NCBI RefSeq assembly: GCF_007004625.1
Contig: NZ_ML660049.1
Coordinates: 1-40,006, forward strand
Length of the DNA stretch: 40,006 nt
Source: Planococcus salinarum
GTDB taxonomy: Bacteria; Bacillota; Bacilli; Bacillales_A; Planococcaceae
Direction of reading: 5' to 3'
Under the pieces are notes generated by a model. The model saw nothing but the letters and a program-made list of their open reading frames with translations. It did no database searches and was not told the origin of the DNA. The number at the start of each line of letters is the position of its first letter. Position 1 is the stretch's first letter. This document shows, one piece after another, positions 26,113-33,959 of this stretch. The translations under genes were made by a program, and so were the position numbers.

Positions 26113-27378
26113 ATGGGCGCATTTCTGGTGAAAGACATTATGTTGCTGCTTCGTGACCGTTCGGAATTGCTGGTGCTTCTCGCTATGCCATTTTTGCTCA
26201 TTGCAATTCTTGGCTTTTCGCTGCGGGGGATTTTCTCGGGGGATTTGGAAGCGCTGGAAATGGATGTGGCCTTCGTCACCCTGGACGATGAAGCACAAGC
26301 GGTGGAAGCAATACAAAATGAAATTGATGCAATGGGGATTCCACAGGCGGATGCGGAAGCGCTGAAGCAGGCGGCCGCAGCCATCAGCCCGCAAACGATG
26401 CTGGTTTCACTTCTTGAAAGCGAAAATCTGGATGGACTGATTCCACTGCAAAACATGGAGCAGGCCCAAGCAGCAGAGGGGTTGGAAGAAGAGACGGTCG
26501 ATGCCGTCATCACCATTCCGGATGGCTTTACGGAAGCAGCTTTGCGGAATATGCTGTTCGGTTCCGGCGACGGAACTGAGCTTCAGATGCTTGCTGCCGA
26601 TTTAACCTCCCCTCAGGCGGAAGTCCTCAATTCGATATTGGAGGAATTTGTGGGGACTGTGAATTTTGAAGCGGCGATTTCCCGGCTGGCAGGAGGCGAA
26701 ACCGTCACCGGGGCAGAGGTGGCCGGAGGGGTTGAAACGATAACGGCCCGTCCACCGATCAGCTCGTTCCAATATTACACAATCGGAATGGCCGTCATGT
26801 TCGTTTTGTTCGTCGGTTCGACGATCGCATCACAGGCGAACCTCGAACAAAAGCAAATGGTTTTTGACCGCATACTGTTATCCGATCGCCCACCGCTGTT
26901 GTATTTGGGCAGCAAAGCGCTTGCTGCCTCATTAATAGTGCTGGTGCAGCTGATTCTGTTATTCGATTTATCGTCGTTGATTTTCCGCACGTTTTCAGCG
27001 GATTCCTGGTCGTTTTGGTTCGGAGTTGCCATCATTTCCGTTGTGCTGGCGGCGGCGGTCGGCTGTCTTGCGGCATTGATGACTTCCTTGACGTTGCGTT
27101 TACAGAGTGACGCTGTTCCCTCAATTTTCTCTGGGGGAGTGATTGCCCTCATGGCATTTCTCGGCGGCAGCTTCATGCCGATGGGCGGCACACCCGAAAT
27201 TCTGCAGACTATCGGAAACTGGACGCCGAACGGTGCAGCGATGTCTGCTTATTTCTCCTGGCTGTTGGAGCCGGAAGCAGGCAATTTGGCGGGACCGCTT
27301 ACGCGGATCGGCATTACGGCGTTGCTGTTCCTGCTCGTTGCACTCGCGGTGTTCCCGAAAAAGGGGGAAGTTCTATGA
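26113..27378 (+). CDS. ABC-2 exporter permease (first subunit)
   Basis: A 421-residue membrane protein with one N-terminal helix (LLVLLAMPFLLIAILGFSL), a large extracytoplasmic domain (about 45-215) and a C-terminal bundle of about five helices, ending FLLVALAVFPKKGEVL. This is the ABC2_membrane_3 layout. GAGGAGGG precedes the ATG, 11 bases after the ATPase stop, and the stop overlaps the next start (ATGA). The two permeases are expected to form a heterodimer. Confidence 0.92.
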   Translation: MGAFLVKDIMLLLRDRSELLVLLAMPFLLIAILGFSLRGIFSGDLEALEMDVAFVTLDDEAQAVEAIQNEIDAMGIPQADAEALKQAAAAISPQTMLVSLLESENLDGLIPLQNMEQAQAAEGLEEETVDAVITIPDGFTEAALRNMLFGSGDGTELQMLAADLTSPQAEVLNSILEEFVGTVNFEAAISRLAGGETVTGAEVAGGVETITARPPISSFQYYTIGMAVMFVLFVGSTIASQANLEQKQMVFDRILLSDRPPLLYLGSKALAASLIVLVQLILLFDLSSLIFRTFSADSWSFWFGVAIISVVLAAAVGCLAALMTSLTLRLQSDAVPSIFSGGVIALMAFLGGSFMPMGGTPEILQTIGNWTPNGAAMSAYFSWLLEPEAGNLAGPLTRIGITALLFLLVALAVFPKKGEVL

Positions 27379-28478
27379 AAGCTGTGTTCCTATTGCAATG
27401 GCGCAGGTTTTACAGAAAGCCGCTGCTGGTTGTGACCATGTTCGGCCTGACGGTGATATTTGTTTCAGTGTCTGCAGCCGGCAACCAGGGGGGACCGCAG
27501 GCAGTGCCTTTATATGCGGATCAATCGCTGACGGAAAGGGAGGCAAATGACTGGCTCGAGCGGCTGAATGACGATGACCGGTTTGCATTCGAGCTCATGC
27601 CGGAATCGCGGGCACGGACCCTTGTGGCGGATGGGAATGTGGGGCACGCTGTCAAACTGCTAACGACGGACTACCGTTTGCTGGTCGGACGGGAAGACCC
27701 CAACCGGTTCGTCCTCGATTCATACCTGCGGCGTACCTATTCGGAAGAACTGAGTCTGCAAAGGGCGGAGCAGGCAGTGCCGGGAATTCGGGAACAGGTG
27801 GAGTCGTCAAGGGACAATCCGCCATTGACGCTTACTGTCACCTCCCGGCAAGGGGAAGAAGACAGCTTCCAGTACAATGGTGAGCTGCAGCTGTTGTTCG
27901 GGATGACTTTGTTTTTTGTCATCTACACCATCATGTTCAGCCTGGTGCGCATTGTCGATGAAAAACGGACCGGCACTTGGAGCCGGATGATCATATCACC
28001 GGTGAGAAAATGGCAAATCTACCTCGGCCATCTGGGCTACAGTTTTCTGGTGGGCTTTTCTCAAATTACACTGATATTCCTGTTGTTCCGTTTTGCTTTC
28101 GGATTCGATCTCGGCGACCATTTCTGGCTGCTGATTGCCATTGCTGCCTGTTATACGTTTTCCATTGTCGCCCTCGGATTGCTGATTATCTCGCTGGTCA
28201 CAAAACCGCAGCAGCTCGGAGCGGTAATTCCGATTATCGCAACCGGCATGGCAATGGTGGGCGGAGCGTTTTGGCCGATTGAACTGGTAAGCAATGAAAT
28301 CCTGCTCGCCATCGCCAAAGTTCTTCCAATCACTTATGGAATCGAAGCATTAACAACGGTCGCCGTGTATGGCGAAGGGGTGGAAGCAATTCTCCTGCAG
28401 CTGGCTGTCCTGATCGGGTTTGGAGCCATTTGCATGGTGATCGGCATCCGGCTGCTGGAATGGCGCAGTGCTTCATGA
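27375..28478 (+). CDS. ABC-2 exporter permease (second subunit)
   Basis: A 367-residue membrane protein with the same layout as its neighbour: one N-terminal helix, an extracytoplasmic domain (about 38-175), then five to six helices with DEKRTGTWSRMIISPVRKWQIYLGH before the second membrane block. The extracytoplasmic domain is smaller than that of the first subunit. It overlaps the first permease by four bases and is the last gene before the terminator at 28494-28522. Confidence 0.92.
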   Translation: MKAVFLLQWRRFYRKPLLVVTMFGLTVIFVSVSAAGNQGGPQAVPLYADQSLTEREANDWLERLNDDDRFAFELMPESRARTLVADGNVGHAVKLLTTDYRLLVGREDPNRFVLDSYLRRTYSEELSLQRAEQAVPGIREQVESSRDNPPLTLTVTSRQGEEDSFQYNGELQLLFGMTLFFVIYTIMFSLVRIVDEKRTGTWSRMIISPVRKWQIYLGHLGYSFLVGFSQITLIFLLFRFAFGFDLGDHFWLLIAIAACYTFSIVALGLLIISLVTKPQQLGAVIPIIATGMAMVGGAFWPIELVSNEILLAIAKVLPITYGIEALTTVAVYGEGVEAILLQLAVLIGFGAICMVIGIRLLEWRSAS

Positions 28479-28493
28479 GAAATAGAGAAGGTG

Positions 28494-28522
28494 CCGGAGA
28501 TGAGTTTATCTTCGGTTTTTTT
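28494..28522 (+). terminator. Rho-independent terminator of the ABC-2 operon
   Basis: CCGGAGAT / ATCTTCGG forms an eight-base stem with one G-U pair and a GAGTTT loop, followed by TTTTTTT. Confidence 0.82.
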
Positions 28523-28540
28523 CATGTATGCATCATTAAA

Positions 28541-28612
28541 TGGTTTTCCGTTTTATGGATTTACTATCCGCTGCGAATAAAATACTTTACATATGCGCCA
28601 CAACAATGTCTA
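28541..28612 (+). repeat. Degenerate outlying copies of the ATACTTTCC/ATACTGTCCG repeat
   Basis: Weak matches start at 28541 (TGGTTTTCCG), 28561 (TTACTATCCG), 28582 (ATACTTTACA) and 28603 (ACAATGTCTA). Their steps are 20, 21 and 21 bases, the period of the clear arrays further on. Individually they are weak; the shared period is the reason to list them. Confidence 0.4.
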
Positions 28613-28724
28613 ATGCGTGTTGACAGAGAATATTAGAAGTTATTTTTCGCAGATATATCTGTTTTTGGTTGAACTTTAAAAGAAATATCCAACAACAATA
28701 AAATTATAATTCCATTATTTGGCG

Positions 28725-28817
28725 ATACTTTCCGTTTTGGCTTAAATACTTTCTAAATTGGCTCGAATACTTTCCAAATTACCCAAAATACTTTCCAAAA
28801 TGGGTCAAATACTTTCT
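28725..28817 (+). repeat. Array A: five copies of ATACTTTC(C/T) at exact 21-base steps
   Basis: Nine-base cores start at 28725, 28746, 28767, 28788 and 28809. Each reads ATACTTTCC or ATACTTTCT. The 12 bases between cores differ from copy to copy. The array is intergenic and lies between the ABC-2 operon terminator and the minus-strand terminator of the glyoxylate operon. Confidence 0.92.
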
Positions 28818-28855
28818 GATTCATTTTCCGGATTTTATTTGCATAATGTTGTAAA

Positions 28856-28979
28856 ATAGTTTCCTGGATAATTCCCAAATATTTGGATATACTGTCCGGA
28901 ACAGCTGAAATACTGTCCGCAGACTAAAAATACTGTCCGCAAATCAAAAATACTGTCCGGAGAAGAAAAATACTGTCCG
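28856..28979 (+). repeat. Array B: five copies of ATACTGTCCG at 20-21-base steps, with two weak copies before it
   Basis: Ten-base cores ATACTGTCCG, identical in all five copies, start at 28889, 28910, 28930, 28950 and 28970, with different bases between them. Weaker matches lie before them at 28856 (ATAGTTTCC) and 28868 (ATAATTCCC), the second exactly 21 bases ahead of the first full copy. The core differs from array A by T to G at position 6. Confidence 0.92.
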
Positions 28980-28996
28980 GAACCAATTTTCCCCAT

Positions 28997-29030
28997 AAAA
29001 AAGACGATCCGCACACAGCGGACCGCCTTC
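28997..29030 (-). terminator. Rho-independent terminator of the aceA-aceB-yhfH operon
   Basis: Read on the minus strand, GGCGGTCCGC and GCGGATCGTC pair around a TGTGT loop (with G-U pairs), followed by TTTTTT. It lies just after the stop of the small zinc-ribbon gene. Confidence 0.85.
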
Positions 29031-29040
29031 CTACTAAATT

Positions 29041-29172
29041 CTATTCTTCACCGTGCCCCATGCAGCGTTCGCATTCGTAGACGATCGACTCACGCTGCTC
29101 CTGGATTTCTGCTCCACATTCGCGGCATTCTTTCTTAGAACGTGTACCGTAAGTTGTCTGCATGTTTTTCAT
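29041..29172 (-). CDS. YhfH-like small zinc-ribbon protein
   Basis: A 43-residue protein. Two CxxC pairs (CRECG and CERCMG) placed 16 residues apart form a zinc-ribbon knuckle, as in the Bacillus YhfH family. GGAGGAG lies eight bases before the ATG. The gene follows aceB by 19 bases on the same strand and precedes the operon terminator, so it is the third gene of the glyoxylate operon. Its function is unknown; a small metal-binding or regulatory role is inference. Confidence 0.82.
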   Translation of the reverse strand: MKNMQTTYGTRSKKECRECGAEIQEQRESIVYECERCMGHGEE

Positions 29173-29191
29173 AATGATCTCCTCCAATAAA

Positions 29192-30793
29192 TTAGTTTAG
29201 TTTGTCATACCCCGGCAGTGTCAGAAACTCAGCAAAATCACTTTCCAATGTCAGTTTGGCAAATAATTCACGGGCAGCGGCATAGTTACCGGAAACATAA
29301 ACTTCTTCACCGACGGCTTGCTTGATTTTAGCGGTCTCCTCGTCCAAAAAATCATGGAACAGGCTGACGTTGATCTTACGGCCATCTTCAAGAATTCCTT
29401 TTGGATGGCGGATCCACTGCCATACCTGGGAGCGGGAGATTTCGGCGGTTGCGGCGTCTTCCATCAGGTTGTTGATGGGAGCGGCGCCGTTGCCGGAAAG
29501 CCAGGACGCAATGTACTGGATGCCGACAGAGATGTTGGAGCGGAGGCCCTCTTCGGTAATCGTGCCGTGAGGGACTTCCACCAGCTCTTCAGCGGTAACA
29601 TTCACATCTTCGCGCTGTCTGTCAATCTGGTTCGGCGCCGGCATATGTTCATTGAATTGCTCCATTGCCGTCGCCACCATTCCCGGATGGGCGACCCATG
29701 TGCCATCGTGGCCATCCGTCACTTCGCGGCGCTTGTCTTCCGCTACTTTCGCAAAAGCGGTTCGGTTGGCTTCTTCATCGCCTTTAACGGGAATCTGGGC
29801 TGCCATGCCGCCCATTGCCGGTGCGCCTCTGCGGTGGCAGGTTTTGATGCACAGTAATGTATAAGCGCGCATAAACGGAACGGTCATCGTCACCTGGGAG
29901 CGGTCCGGGAAAATATAATCCGGATTGTTGCGCATCCGTTTGATGACGGAGAAGATGTAATCCCAGCGGCCGCAGTTAAGGCCGGCGGAATGGTCACGCA
30001 GTTCATACAGGATTTCATCCATTTCAAATGCTGCGAGAATCGTCTCGATCAGCACTGTGGCGCGGATGGAACCGTGTGGAATATCCAGTTCCTGCTGCGC
30101 AAAAACGAAAACATCATTCCACAATCGCGCTTCAAGATGGCTTTCAAGTTTCGGCAGATAGAAGTAAGGGCCGGAACCGCGGGCGATCAATTCTTTTGCA
30201 TTATGGAAGAAATACAATCCGAAATCGACGAGGCTGCCGGAAGCGGCGCGGCCTGCAATTTCAATATTTTTCTCCGGTAAATGCCAACCGCGGGGCCGTA
30301 CCATCAATACGGCTGTTTCTTCATTGAGTGCATATTTTTTGCCGGTTTCGGGAACTTCAAAATCGATTTGACGGCGAACGGCATCGTACAAATTCACCTG
30401 GCCGTCGATGACATTGAACCAATTCGGCGCAGTGGCATCTTCCAGATCCGCCATGAACATTTTCGCTCCAGAGTTCAAAGCGTTGATTAGCATCTTGCGG
30501 TTGGTCGGACCTGTGATTTCGATACGCCGGTCTTTCATATCCTCCGGCAGGGGAGCGACCGTCCAGTCGCCGTCCCGGATGTGTTTTGTTTCAGGCAGGA
30601 AATCGAGCTTTTTGCCGGCATTCAGTTCCTTCTGGCGCACCTGGCGCCGGTCCAGCAGTTCGCGGCGGCGCTGGTCGAAGTTTTTGTGAAGCTTTTCGAC
30701 AAATTCAAGCGCTTCCGGTGTCAGAATCTTTTCCATGTCCGGCGTAATGTCGGCAGTAATCTTGATATCACTTTTGGTAATCAATTCCTTCAC
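29192..30793 (-). CDS. aceB: Malate synthase A
   Basis: A 533-residue enzyme that condenses glyoxylate with acetyl-CoA to malate, the second step of the glyoxylate shunt. Signature stretches include [60 protein letters not shown] and [10 protein letters not shown]. Length is typical of the A isoform. The start is a GTG whose GTGA overlaps the stop of aceA, so the two are translationally coupled. It allows growth on acetate or fatty acids, which fits the acyl-CoA genes elsewhere in the window. Confidence 0.96.
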   Translation of the reverse strand: MKELITKSDIKITADITPDMEKILTPEALEFVEKLHKNFDQRRRELLDRRQVRQKELNAGKKLDFLPETKHIRDGDWTVAPLPEDMKDRRIEITGPTNRKMLINALNSGAKMFMADLEDATAPNWFNVIDGQVNLYDAVRRQIDFEVPETGKKYALNEETAVLMVRPRGWHLPEKNIEIAGRAASGSLVDFGLYFFHNAKELIARGSGPYFYLPKLESHLEARLWNDVFVFAQQELDIPHGSIRATVLIETILAAFEMDEILYELRDHSAGLNCGRWDYIFSVIKRMRNNPDYIFPDRSQVTMTVPFMRAYTLLCIKTCHRRGAPAMGGMAAQIPVKGDEEANRTAFAKVAEDKRREVTDGHDGTWVAHPGMVATAMEQFNEHMPAPNQIDRQREDVNVTAEELVEVPHGTITEEGLRSNISVGIQYIASWLSGNGAAPINNLMEDAATAEISRSQVWQWIRHPKGILEDGRKINVSLFHDFLDEETAKIKQAVGEEVYVSGNYAAARELFAKLTLESDFAEFLTLPGYDKLN

Positions 30794-32082
30794 CCTTTCA
30801 CCGATTGGAATTGTTCAGCTTCAGTGGAGCCTTTCATCGCGGTAGTGGAACTCGTGCCTCCGGAAATGATCTGTGATACCTCGTCAAAGTAGCCTGTGCC
30901 GACTTCGCGTTGGTGACGTGTAGCCGTATAGCCTTTTTCTTCGCTGGCAAATTCAGCCTGCTGTAATTTCGAGTAAGCGGCCATGCCGTTGTCTTTATAA
31001 TCATGTGCCAGTTCGAACATGCCGTGGTTGAGGGCATGGAATCCGGCCAACGTAACGAATTGGAATTTGTAGCCCATTTTGCCAAGTTCAACTTGATACT
31101 TCGCAATCGTTTCTTCGTCCAGTTTCGCTTTCCAGTTGAAAGAAGGAGAGCAGTTATAAGCGAGCAGTTTGCCCGGGAATTCCGCATGGATCGCATCTGC
31201 GAACTGTTGCGCTTCTTCAAGGTTTGGATGCGAAGTTTCACACCAGACCAAGTCCGCGTATGGTGCATAAGCAAGGCCGCGTGCAATGGCCTGGTCGATG
31301 CCGGCATTCGTGCGGTAGAAACCTTCCGGTGTGCGTTCGCCGGTGATGAAACGGTGGTCTGCAGGATCGATGTCACTGGTGATGAGATCCGCTGCATCCG
31401 CATCTGTTCTGGCGATCAATAGAGTCGGAACGCCCAGTACATCAGCTGCAAGTCTTGCGGATACCAGGTTGCGCACGGCGTTTTGTGTCGGCTGCAATAC
31501 TTTGCCGCCGAGATGGCCGCATTTTTTCTCTGAAGCCAGTTGATCTTCGAAATGGACGCCGGCTGCACCAGCTTCGATCATCGCTTTCATCAATTCGAAA
31601 ACATTCAGCGGGCCGCCGAATCCAGCTTCAGCATCAGCGACGATCGGTGCGAACCAGTCGATGCCATCCGTACCTTCAACATTGTCGATCTGATCGGCAC
31701 GCTGCAGCGCCTGATTAATCTTCTTGACGACATTCGGTACGGAATCCACCGGATACAAGCTTTGATCCGGATACATCTGGCCAGCCGAGTTGGCGTCTGC
31801 CGCTACTTGCCAGCCGCTCAGGTAAATTGCCTGAAGGCCCGCTTTGACTTGTTGGACCGCCTGATTCCCGGTCAACGCTCCGAGTGCATTCACAAAATCC
31901 ATTTCATGGATGGAGCGGTAAAGACGTTCGGCACCGCGCTTTGCCAATGTATGTTCAATTTGTACAGAGCCGCGGAGCTTGACGACATCCTCTGCCGAAT
32001 AAGGGCGCTTAATGCCGTTCCATCTGCTATCCTGTTCCCAACTCTTATTTAATTCCTCAATTTGCTGCTGCTTGCTGACCAT
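30790..32082 (-). CDS. aceA: Isocitrate lyase
   Basis: A 430-residue enzyme that splits isocitrate into succinate and glyoxylate. The active-site loop [10 protein letters not shown] places the catalytic Cys at residue 188, and [16 protein letters not shown] and TDADAADLI are conserved. The size is that of the bacterial ICL group. It is the first gene of the aceA-aceB-yhfH operon. A perfect 14-base palindrome lies 34-47 bases upstream, and a LytTR-family regulator gene is transcribed away on the other strand. Confidence 0.97.
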   Translation of the reverse strand: MVSKQQQIEELNKSWEQDSRWNGIKRPYSAEDVVKLRGSVQIEHTLAKRGAERLYRSIHEMDFVNALGALTGNQAVQQVKAGLQAIYLSGWQVAADANSAGQMYPDQSLYPVDSVPNVVKKINQALQRADQIDNVEGTDGIDWFAPIVADAEAGFGGPLNVFELMKAMIEAGAAGVHFEDQLASEKKCGHLGGKVLQPTQNAVRNLVSARLAADVLGVPTLLIARTDADAADLITSDIDPADHRFITGERTPEGFYRTNAGIDQAIARGLAYAPYADLVWCETSHPNLEEAQQFADAIHAEFPGKLLAYNCSPSFNWKAKLDEETIAKYQVELGKMGYKFQFVTLAGFHALNHGMFELAHDYKDNGMAAYSKLQQAEFASEEKGYTATRHQREVGTGYFDEVSQIISGGTSSTTAMKGSTEAEQFQSVKG

Positions 32083-32115
32083 CCAACCATCCCTTTCGAA
32101 TAAAAAATTTTTTAA

Positions 32116-32129
32116 CTGTATTAATACAG
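32116..32129. promoter_or_regulatory. Perfect palindrome in the aceA / LytTR divergent region
   Basis: CTGTATTAATACAG is a perfect 14-base palindrome, placed 34 bases upstream of the aceA start and about 124 bases upstream of the LytTR ATG. Its size and symmetry fit a dimeric repressor or activator. A second AT-rich near-palindrome (TATATTAATATATA) follows at 32141-32154. Confidence 0.6.
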
Positions 32130-32252
32130 ATTGTGTTGTTGTATATTAATATATAACAGATGATTCCCTTTGTCCTGAAAATTGGATGAACGGTTTCATT
32201 CTAAGATGAAATGCCATATACACCGACAAACGACCGGAAAGGGGCAGAAGGG

Positions 32253-32903
32253 ATGAATAAAGAGTTTCTTGAACAAATCAGCCACATCATTGGCGACTGG
32301 CTTCCGAAAGAGGCTTCCATTGCTGTGGCAGTGGGCGATTCATACATCTATTTCAAAGCGGGGGAGCTGGATCTGCGGATTCGGGAAGGTGACCCTGTGC
32401 CGGCCGGCAGTGTGGCGGAACTGACCTTTAAAAGAGGGGGAAGAGTTGAGAAGCTGGTTGAAAATTCGTCGCTGGGCTTTCCGTATTACGGCATCGGCTA
32501 TCCGGTGGAACTTGCCGGCCAGGCTGCGGCATTGGTGGTTATTTTGCCGGCAAGCCACATCTTGGCCCGAAAACCGCTGCTCCGTTTCCTGACCGGCAAG
32601 CTGGAGGACAACTGGCGGCCGGTTTCAATCGACCTTGTTTCCCATATAGAAAGCAACCAGAAAAAAACGTGGTTCTACGCCGATGAGGAAGCGTATTGCA
32701 CCATTCATACCCTGAAGGAACTGCGGTATCAATTGCCCGACAGTTTTCTGCCGGTCCACCGGTCGTTTATCGTAAACATCAATTATATAGAAGAAATCGG
32801 CCGGGACATTTCCTCCAATTACGTCTTGACCATGAAAGACGGCTCGCTGCTGCCGGTCAGCCAGAACTATGCCGGGTCACTCCGGGAGCGGTTGGGATTC
32901 TGA
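32253..32903 (+). CDS. LytTR-family DNA-binding regulator
   Basis: A 216-residue regulator. The N-terminal half (1-110) is an alpha/beta sensor-like domain without a receiver Asp motif (SIAVAVGDSYIYFKAG ... LAGQAAALVVILPASHI). The C-terminal LytTR domain (about 120-216) shows VSHIESNQKKTWFYADEEAYCTIHTLKELRYQLP and FLPVHRSFIVNINYIEEI. The ATG at 32253 follows AAAGGGGCAGAAGGG; the frame stays open upstream. Its divergence from aceA, with a palindrome between, suggests it controls the glyoxylate genes; that is inference. Confidence 0.88.
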   Translation: MNKEFLEQISHIIGDWLPKEASIAVAVGDSYIYFKAGELDLRIREGDPVPAGSVAELTFKRGGRVEKLVENSSLGFPYYGIGYPVELAGQAAALVVILPASHILARKPLLRFLTGKLEDNWRPVSIDLVSHIESNQKKTWFYADEEAYCTIHTLKELRYQLPDSFLPVHRSFIVNINYIEEIGRDISSNYVLTMKDGSLLPVSQNYAGSLRERLGF

Positions 32904-32918
32904 TGCGCTTCTTTCGTT

Positions 32919-32943
32919 GATTAACTTCCTGATGGACGGGTAA
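32919..32943 (+). promoter_or_regulatory. Possible SigB-like promoter ahead of the cupin gene
   Basis: GATTAA (32919-32924), a 13-base spacer and GGGTAA (32938-32943) match the SigB consensus at 10 of 12 positions. It lies 32 bases before the ATG at 32976. Confidence 0.4.
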
Positions 32944-32975
32944 AGTCCTATAAAAAGCCAGGGAGTGATTACAAT

Positions 32976-33470
32976 ATGGAAAAAGCGAAATTCCTGCATT
33001 TTGAAGACGACGGCACCATACCGAACAATCCGTCACTCGGGGTGGCCATTTATACTGGTGTGTTCCATAACAACCCGGATAGAATTGAAGACACATTCAA
33101 CAGCAACGGCTGGACCAACAGTTGGACGAACGGCGTATTCGATTATCATCATTACCACAGCAATACACACGAAGCGCTCGGCGTCCGTTCAGGGTCGGCA
33201 GTGATTTTGCTGGGCGGGGAAAACGGGCAGGAACTGGAAGTCAATGTTGGAGATGTGGCGGTGCTCCCAGCCGGAACCGGGCATAAGAAGATTTCCGCCA
33301 GTGATGATTTTCAGATTGTCGGCGCTTATCCGGGCGGCGTCAGTCCGAATAAGAAAACCGGAAAAGCAGATGAACGGCCATATGTATTGGAAGACATCCA
33401 GAACACCCCTTTGCCGCAGACTGATCCGGTCTATGGCAATGAAGGGCCGTTGGTGGATGAATGGACATGA
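32976..33470 (+). CDS. Cupin-domain protein (YjlB-like)
   Basis: A 164-residue single-domain cupin. The first motif region reads FDYHHYHSNTHEALGVRSGSAVILLGGENGQELEVNVGDVAVLPAGTGH, with H residues and Glu in the metal-binding positions. The rest follows the YjlB pattern, including IVGAYPGG. The reaction is unknown. GGGAGTG precedes the ATG. It lies after the LytTR gene on the same strand and ends at a strong bidirectional terminator. Confidence 0.87.
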   Translation: MEKAKFLHFEDDGTIPNNPSLGVAIYTGVFHNNPDRIEDTFNSNGWTNSWTNGVFDYHHYHSNTHEALGVRSGSAVILLGGENGQELEVNVGDVAVLPAGTGHKKISASDDFQIVGAYPGGVSPNKKTGKADERPYVLEDIQNTPLPQTDPVYGNEGPLVDEWT

Positions 33471-33512
33471 AAAAATCCCCTGCTCACATGAACCGTGAGC
33501 AGGGGATTTTTC
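33471..33512. terminator. Bidirectional terminator after the cupin gene
   Basis: AAAAATCCCCTGCTCAC pairs perfectly with GTGAGCAGGGGATTTTT (17 bases) around an ATGAACC loop, immediately after the stop codon. Confidence 0.94.
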
Positions 33513-33548
33513 TTTAGTTTTAAGAATGTAGGGATGTAGTGTTTCCGT

Positions 33549-33717
33549 GTCCAGCACCCAGCCCCTCGAGTCGCTTCGGGCGCAAAGAACGCCATATAGT
33601 TTAACAGCATTTAATGCTGCTCCTGCATCGCTGCGCGCTTCGTCGCAAATAGATGGCTCAAATTATCTTTGAGCCATCTATTGCTTGTCGGGGCTAACCG
33701 GGCGCTTGCGCTTTTCT
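33549..33717. repeat. Dispersed hairpin repeat, unit 1 (carries an inner perfect hairpin)
   Basis: It begins GTCCAGCACCCAGCCCCTCGA and ends GGGCTAACCGGGCGCTTGCG then CTTTTCT. Start and end are imperfect inverted copies (AGCACCC against GGGCGCT). The middle contains the shared core at 33618-33649 and a perfect 14-base hairpin at 33649-33681 (ATAGATGGCTCAAA, five-base loop). I recognise this family from intergenic DNA of Bacillaceae and Planococcaceae. No gene is seen in 33513-33958. Confidence 0.82.
33618..33649 (-). repeat. Inverted copy of the core repeat also found at 15286-15650
   Basis: It starts TGCTCCTGCATCGCTGCG and ends CTTCGTCGCAAA. This is the reverse complement of the core at 15571-15604 apart from two missing bases. 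It is nested inside unit 1 of the other repeat family. Confidence 0.75.
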
Positions 33718-33720
33718 ATT

Positions 33721-33837
33721 GTCCAGACTCCAGCACCCAGCTCTTCGGGTCATAAGCCAGCCCAGCTGCGTGGTCAGGACCACTTCGCTGTTCTGTCTTA
33801 TGCCTGTCAGAGCTAACCGGGCGCTTGCGCTTTTCTA
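33721..33837. repeat. Dispersed hairpin repeat, unit 2
   Basis: It begins GTCCAGACTCCAGCACCCAG and ends GAGCTAACCGGGCGCTTGCG then CTTTTCT. The two ends match those of unit 1. The inner part differs and has its own hairpin (GTGGTC-AG-GACCAC). Confidence 0.82.
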
Positions 33838-33839
33838 TT

Positions 33840-33959
33840 GTCCAGACTCCAGCACCCAGCCCCTCGAGTCGCTTCAGCCTCGCCGTCAATGGCAAAGACC
33901 GCCATTACCGTCAAGGCTTCCAGCGCTTGTCAGAGCTAACCGGGCACTTCCGCTTTTCT
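33840..33959. repeat. Dispersed hairpin repeat, unit 3
   Basis: It begins GTCCAGACTCCAGCACCCAG and ends GAGCTAACCGGGCACTTCCG then CTTTTCTT, directly abutting the stop codon of the aldehyde dehydrogenase gene. The inner hairpin is AATGGC-AAAGACC-GCCATT, the form I recall as usual for this family. Confidence 0.82.

Noticed and set aside
28725-28985. CRISPR array
   Set aside because: The constant part is only 9-10 bases and the variable part 10-12, far below CRISPR repeat and spacer sizes, and no cas gene is in the window.
31003-31422. Long open frames opposite aceA and aceB
   Set aside because: They are antisense shadows of highly conserved enzyme genes with biased codon use.
32180-32215. cre (CcpA) site upstream of aceA
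   Set aside because: TGAACGGTTTCA is two bases shorter than the cre consensus and lacks the central CG at the right position.
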